A DNA stretch of 8,256 bases from an uncultured Eubacteriales bacterium (GTDB taxonomy: Bacteria > Bacillota > Clostridia > Christensenellales > Aristaeellaceae): positions 1 to 8,256 of the forward strand of contig USCR01000109.1 in assembly GCA_900553295.1 (NCBI GenBank), written 5' to 3'. The notes under the pieces are model-generated. The model was not told the DNA's origin. It searched no databases and saw nothing but the letters and a program-made list of their open reading frames with translations. A program made the translations under genes and the position numbers. Positions 5,552-8,256 of this stretch are shown here, piece by piece; the first letter of the stretch is position 1; each line of letters opens with the position of its first letter.

Positions 5552-6866
5552 GGGCTTGAGTGAAAAACTGCAGGGCGCGCTGAAAAAAATGACCGGGCGC
5601 GGCAAGCTCACGGAAGCCGCCGTGAAGGAGGGCATGCGGGAGGTCCGCATGGCGCTGCTGGAGGCGGACGTGAACTACGCCGTGGCCAAGGACTTCATCA
5701 AGAAGGTCACCGAGCGCTGCGTGGGCCAGGAGATTCTTTCTTCCCTGACCCCGGCCCAGCAGGTCATCAAAATCGTCAACGAGGAAATGACCACGCTGAT
5801 GGGCGGCAGCAACGCCAAGCTCACCTGGTCCAGCAGCGTGCCCACCATTTACATGCTCTGCGGCCTGCAGGGCGCCGGTAAAACCACCATGGCCGCCAAG
5901 CTGGCGGGCTACCTGACCAAGCAGGGCAAAAAGCCCATGCTGGCCGCCTGCGACATCTACCGCCCCGCCGCCATCAAGCAGTTGCAGGTGGTGGGCGAGC
6001 AGGTACACGTGCCCGTGTTTGAGAAGGGCACCCAGGACCCGGTGAAAACCGCCCTGGAGGCCATCGAGTATGCCCGGTACTACCAGCGGGACGTGCTCAT
6101 CATCGATACCGCCGGCCGGCTGCACATCGACCTGGAGCTCATGGATGAGCTGGTGCGCATCCGCGACGCGGTGAAGCCCCAGGAGATCCTCCTGGTGGTG
6201 GACGCCATGACCGGTCAGGACGCGGTGAACGTGGCCCAGACCTTCAACGACAAGCTGGACATCCAGGGCGTGATCCTCACCAAGCTGGACGGCGACACCC
6301 GCGGCGGCGCGGCCCTGAGCGTGCGCGCGGTGACGGGCAAGCCCATCAAGTTCTCCGGCGTGGGCGAGAAGCTCAGCGATATTGAGCCCTTCCACCCGGA
6401 CCGCATGGCCAGCCGCATCCTGGGCATGGGCGACGTGCTGACCCTCATCGACAAGGCCAGCGAAGCCTTTGACGAAAAGGACCTGGACAAGCTGGCCAAC
6501 CGCTCCCGCAACGCGGAGCTGACCCTGGAGGACTTCCTGGAGCAAATGCAGTCCATGAAGAAAATGGGCGGCATCCGGGAGATGCTCAAGCTCCTCCCCG
6601 GCATGAGCGGCCACGCCGACCAGCTGGAGCAGGTGGACGACAACGCCCTGAAAAAGCCTGAGGCCATCATCCGCTCCATGACCCCCAAGGAGCGCCGCAA
6701 TCCCAGCATCCTCAACGCCAGCCGCCGCAAGCGCATCGCCGCGGGCAGCGGCACCACCGTGCAGGACGTCAACCAGCTCATCAACCAGTTTGAGCAGGCC
6801 AAGAAGATGATGAAGTCCTTCATGGGCCGCAAGGGCAAGGCGCGCATGCGCATTCCCTTCCGGTAA
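5541..6866 (+). CDS. ffh: Signal recognition particle protein Ffh (SRP54 homologue, GTPase)
   Basis: Ffh binds 4.5S/scRNA and signal sequences of nascent membrane and secreted proteins, and delivers ribosomes to FtsY at the membrane. The 441 residues are full length. The N domain (1-95) contains the [13 protein letters not shown] helix motif. The G domain has GLQGAGKTT (108-116), DIYRPAA (138-144), DTAGR (189-193), [10 protein letters not shown] (247-256) and GVGEK (273-277). The M domain (about 300-441) has the finger-loop LLPGM and the RNA-binding segment [12 protein letters not shown] (394-405), then [21 protein letters not shown] at 5529-5534 precedes the ATG inside the ylxM gene. Codons are very rich in G/C at the third position, as expected for a well expressed gene in this genome. 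The tail after KKMMKSFM is short and basic ([13 protein letters not shown]). Identification is secure. Confidence 0.98.
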   Translation: MAFEGLSEKLQGALKKMTGRGKLTEAAVKEGMREVRMALLEADVNYAVAKDFIKKVTERCVGQEILSSLTPAQQVIKIVNEEMTTLMGGSNAKLTWSSSVPTIYMLCGLQGAGKTTMAAKLAGYLTKQGKKPMLAACDIYRPAAIKQLQVVGEQVHVPVFEKGTQDPVKTALEAIEYARYYQRDVLIIDTAGRLHIDLELMDELVRIRDAVKPQEILLVVDAMTGQDAVNVAQTFNDKLDIQGVILTKLDGDTRGGAALSVRAVTGKPIKFSGVGEKLSDIEPFHPDRMASRILGMGDVLTLIDKASEAFDEKDLDKLANRSRNAELTLEDFLEQMQSMKKMGGIREMLKLLPGMSGHADQLEQVDDNALKKPEAIIRSMTPKERRNPSILNASRRKRIAAGSGTTVQDVNQLINQFEQAKKMMKSFMGRKGKARMRIPFR

Positions 6867-6880
6867 GAACATCGCGTGGT

Positions 6881-6920
6881 ATCCCGAAAAAAACGGGATT
6901 TCCATATACATTCCCGAAAA
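6881..6920 (+). other. Small hairpin with an alternative partner in the ffh-rpsP gap
   Basis: ATCCCG (6881-6886) and CGGGAT (6894-6899) form a 6-bp stem with a loop of seven A. A second copy of TCCCGAAAA at 6912-6920 (the first is at 6882-6890) could pair with the same CGGGA instead, ending just before the AAGGAGG site of rpsP (6927-6933). Only two T follow the stem, so it is a poor terminator. It may be a processing point or may tune rpsP translation; the short stems make this tentative. Confidence 0.35.
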
Positions 6921-6942
6921 GTATACAAGGAGGAATTTCCCA

Positions 6943-7188
6943 ATGTCCGTGAAAATCCGTCTGAAGAGAATGGGTATGAAGAAGAACCCCTTCTATCGTG
7001 TGGTCGTTGCCGATGTGCGCAGCCCTCGCGATGGCCGCTTCATTGAGGAGATCGGCTATTACAATCCCATGACCGCTCCCGCTGATATCAAGGTGGATGG
7101 CGAGCGCGCCAAGTACTGGCTCGGCGTTGGCGCTCAGCCCACCGATACCGTAAAGGTGCTGCTGAAGAAGACCGGCGTGATCGAGTGA
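6943..7188 (+). CDS. rpsP: 30S ribosomal protein S16
   Basis: S16 is a small-subunit protein needed for assembly of the 30S body around 16S rRNA. The 81 residues match the family's normal length and show its signature start, [20 protein letters not shown] (4-23), followed by [17 protein letters not shown] (26-42) and the C-terminal [17 protein letters not shown] (58-74). AAGGAGG at 6927-6933 lies 9 bases before the ATG. Compared with ffh next door, it uses more T-ending codons (GCT, GAT, CGT), a habit often seen in ribosomal protein genes. The 76-base gap to ffh holds a small hairpin, and khpA follows after 34 bases. Confidence 0.98.
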   Translation: MSVKIRLKRMGMKKNPFYRVVVADVRSPRDGRFIEEIGYYNPMTAPADIKVDGERAKYWLGVGAQPTDTVKVLLKKTGVIE

Positions 7189-7222
7189 TGGCCGCTTCCT
7201 CTGCTGACAGAAAGGAGCAGCC

Positions 7223-7450
7223 ATGCAAGAACTTGTGACCTTTGTAGCGAAGTCCTTGGTGGATCATCCGGATCAGGTGGTCGTCCATGAGACCGAAGGC
7301 CCAGAAGCCATTATCCTGGAGCTGAACGTGGCGCCGGAGGATATGGGCAAGGTCATCGGCAAGCAGGGACGCATTGCCAAGGCGATTCGCGCCGTGGTCA
7401 AGGCCGCCACCGCCAAGAACAGCAAGCCCGTTTTTGTGGAAATTCAGTAA
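7223..7450 (+). CDS. khpA: KH-domain RNA-binding protein KhpA (YlqC)
   Basis: KhpA is a single KH domain protein that, in Gram-positive bacteria studied, pairs with KhpB (Jag/EloR) and binds RNA, influencing cell elongation and division. The 75 residues are full length. The core is APEDMGKVIGKQGRIAKAIR (37-56), with the RNA-gripping GKQG loop at 46-49, followed by VVKAATAKNSKPVFVEI. AAAGGAGC (7211-7218) precedes the ATG by 4 bases. Its position directly after rpsP is the standard one in Firmicutes and supports the name. In many relatives ylqD, rimM and trmD follow; here an intrinsic terminator comes 22 bases after the stop, so khpA ends the operon. Confidence 0.96.
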   Translation: MQELVTFVAKSLVDHPDQVVVHETEGPEAIILELNVAPEDMGKVIGKQGRIAKAIRAVVKAATAKNSKPVFVEIQ

Positions 7451-7471
7451 CTCTCCCTGGGAGGAACCTGC

Positions 7472-7498
7472 CAGCGGCTTTCGAGCCGCTGCTTTTTT
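7472..7498 (+). terminator. Rho-independent terminator of the ylxM-ffh-rpsP-khpA operon
   Basis: CAGCGGCT (7472-7479) pairs with AGCCGCTG (7484-7491) around a TTCG tetraloop, and after one C a run of six T follows (7493-7498). This is a textbook intrinsic terminator 22 bases after the khpA stop. Confidence 0.96.
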
Positions 7499-7527
7499 AT
7501 GCCCTTTTTGAATATTGCAAAAAATGG

Positions 7528-7556
7528 TTGACATTTTGCTAAAACATGCGTAAAAT
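7528..7556 (+). promoter_or_regulatory. Sigma-A promoter of the ABC transporter gene
   Basis: TTGACA (7528-7533), 17 bases, TAAAAT (7551-7556): perfect -35 and one mismatch in the -10, in an A/T-rich stretch that stands out from the GC-rich surroundings. The predicted start near 7563 gives a leader of about 37 bases. It lies 30 bases after the khpA terminator, so this is a separate transcription unit. Confidence 0.88.
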
Positions 7557-7599
7557 AACCATCCCTGTTTTCTTTTCGACAAGCGCATAGGAGGGCAAC

Positions 7600-8256
7600 A
7601 TGGCGTACATGGAAGCGGAAGGCCTTACCCGGTATTTCCTTCGCAGAAAAAAGGTACGGGAGGCGGGACCTCGCCGCTGGCTCGCCCGGGAACGGGAAAC
7701 GGTGAAGGCCCTGGATCACGTCAGCTTTCAGGTGGAGGCCGGGGAGCTGGTGGGGCTCATCGGCCCCAACGGCGCGGGCAAGTCCACCACGGTGAAGCTG
7801 CTCACGGGCATCCTCACGCCCACGGAGGGCACCTGCCGGGTGGCGGGACGGGTACCCTGGCAGGAGCGGAAGCAGCATGTCCGGGAGCTAGGGGTGGTGT
7901 TTGGCCAGCGTACCCAGCTGTGGTGGGATGTGCCCATCGCCGATTCCTTCGATTTGCTGCGGGAAATCTATGACCGGCCGCGCAATGACTGGGCGGAGCG
8001 GCTCAAGCAGATCAGCGCCGCCCTGGAGCTGGAACCGCTGCTGCGCACGCCCCTCAGGCAGCTGAGCCTGGGCCAGCGCATGCGGGCGGAGGTGTGCGGT
8101 TCCCTGCTGCACCGGCCCCGGCTGCTGTTCCTGGACGAGCCCACCATCGGCCTGGACGCGGTGAGCAAGCTGGCCCTGCGGAGTTTCCTCAAGGAGGAAA
8201 ACCGCCGTGCGTCCATACCTGGGCCCGTTTGGTATTGCAGCAGAATTCGGGATAGG
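7600..8256 (+). CDS. ABC transporter ATP-binding protein (NatA-like, COG4586-type), cut by window edge
   Basis: This is the ATPase subunit of an ABC-2-type, probably export, transporter. The first 219 residues are present; relatives are about 320-335 long. It shows Walker A GPNGAGKST (55-63), the Q-loop in VVFGQRTQLWWD (99-110), signature LSLGQ (156-160), Walker B LLFLDEP (175-181) and D-loop GLDAVS (184-189). The QRTQLWWDVPIADSFDLL stretch and the long basic insert before the first strand (about 15-35) are typical of the COG4586 subgroup, whose genes are usually followed by two membrane permease genes; those would lie beyond the window. AGGAGGG (7589-7595) precedes the ATG. After residue 203 (base 8208) the sequence no longer resembles the family in any frame, and the switch histidine region is not found. 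The substrate cannot be inferred. Confidence 0.9.
   Translation, partial: MAYMEAEGLTRYFLRRKKVREAGPRRWLARERETVKALDHVSFQVEAGELVGLIGPNGAGKSTTVKLLTGILTPTEGTCRVAGRVPWQERKQHVRELGVVFGQRTQLWWDVPIADSFDLLREIYDRPRNDWAERLKQISAALELEPLLRTPLRQLSLGQRMRAEVCGSLLHRPRLLFLDEPTIGLDAVSKLALRSFLKEENRRASIPGPVWYCSRIRDR

Noticed and set aside
5427..6911. Minus-strand open frame of 494 codons opposite ffh
   Set aside because: It is a His/Leu/Gly-rich antisense shadow caused by strong third-position G/C in ffh.
6899..6927. Internal promoter for rpsP (TTTCCA-N17-TATACA)
   Set aside because: The predicted start would fall between the ribosome binding site and the ATG of rpsP, and both boxes have two mismatches.
7451..7465. 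CTCCC/GGGAG short inverted repeat after khpA
   Set aside because: It is only five pairs with almost no loop and lies beside the much stronger terminator at 7472-7498.
1..8256. CRISPR array, phage or insertion-sequence remnants, toxin-antitoxin pair, tRNA or rRNA genes
   Set aside because: No regularly spaced repeats, transposase or integrase motifs, or RNA-gene signatures were seen; the lone XRE gene is paired with DUF2975 and not with a toxin.

Overview
The window looks like chromosomal DNA of a spore-forming, GC-rich member of the Firmicutes (Clostridia-like). Three things point there: two alpha/beta-type small acid-soluble spore protein (SASP) genes, the gene order ylxM-ffh-rpsP-khpA, and strong AGGAGG ribosome binding sites with consensus sigma-A promoters. 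The sequence alone does not give a genus. The SASP gene at the left edge and the ABC ATPase gene at the right edge are both cut, so the window may be a whole contig.

Layout from left to right. (1) 1-508, minus strand: two tandem SASP genes behind a likely forespore-type promoter. (2) 586-1381, minus strand: a two-gene operon of a DUF2975 membrane protein and a small XRE-family regulator. It ends in a clear intrinsic terminator and starts from a near-perfect sigma-A promoter. (3) 1382-1526: a divergent control region in which a 17-bp palindrome sits exactly midway between the -35 boxes of two back-to-back promoters. (4) 1527-2901, plus strand: a DUF4173 multi-pass membrane protein gene, split by an apparent one-base frameshift near 2361-2385. 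(5) 2912-4996, minus strand: a secreted protein of 694 residues with a propeller-like front half and a solute-binding-protein-like back half, and no transporter genes beside it. (6) 4997-5191: divergent promoters, with GTATAC repeats on the minus-strand side and a leader hairpin on the plus-strand side. (7) 5192-7450, plus strand: ylxM, ffh, rpsP and khpA, encoding signal-recognition-particle (SRP) targeting, ribosome and RNA-binding functions, closed by a strong terminator. (8) 7528-8256, plus strand: a new promoter and the front part of an ABC-2-type exporter ATPase.

The SRP/ribosome operon is housekeeping. The left half is less conserved: membrane proteins of unknown function whose divergent control region suggests that the XRE regulator controls both its own operon and the DUF4173 gene. 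I see no CRISPR array, phage gene, insertion sequence, toxin-antitoxin pair or RNA gene, and no gene-free stretch longer than about 200 bases. I found no convincing wholly new system. The best leads are the symmetric divergent operator, the orphan propeller/solute-binding fusion, and the shortened rpsP-khpA operon.
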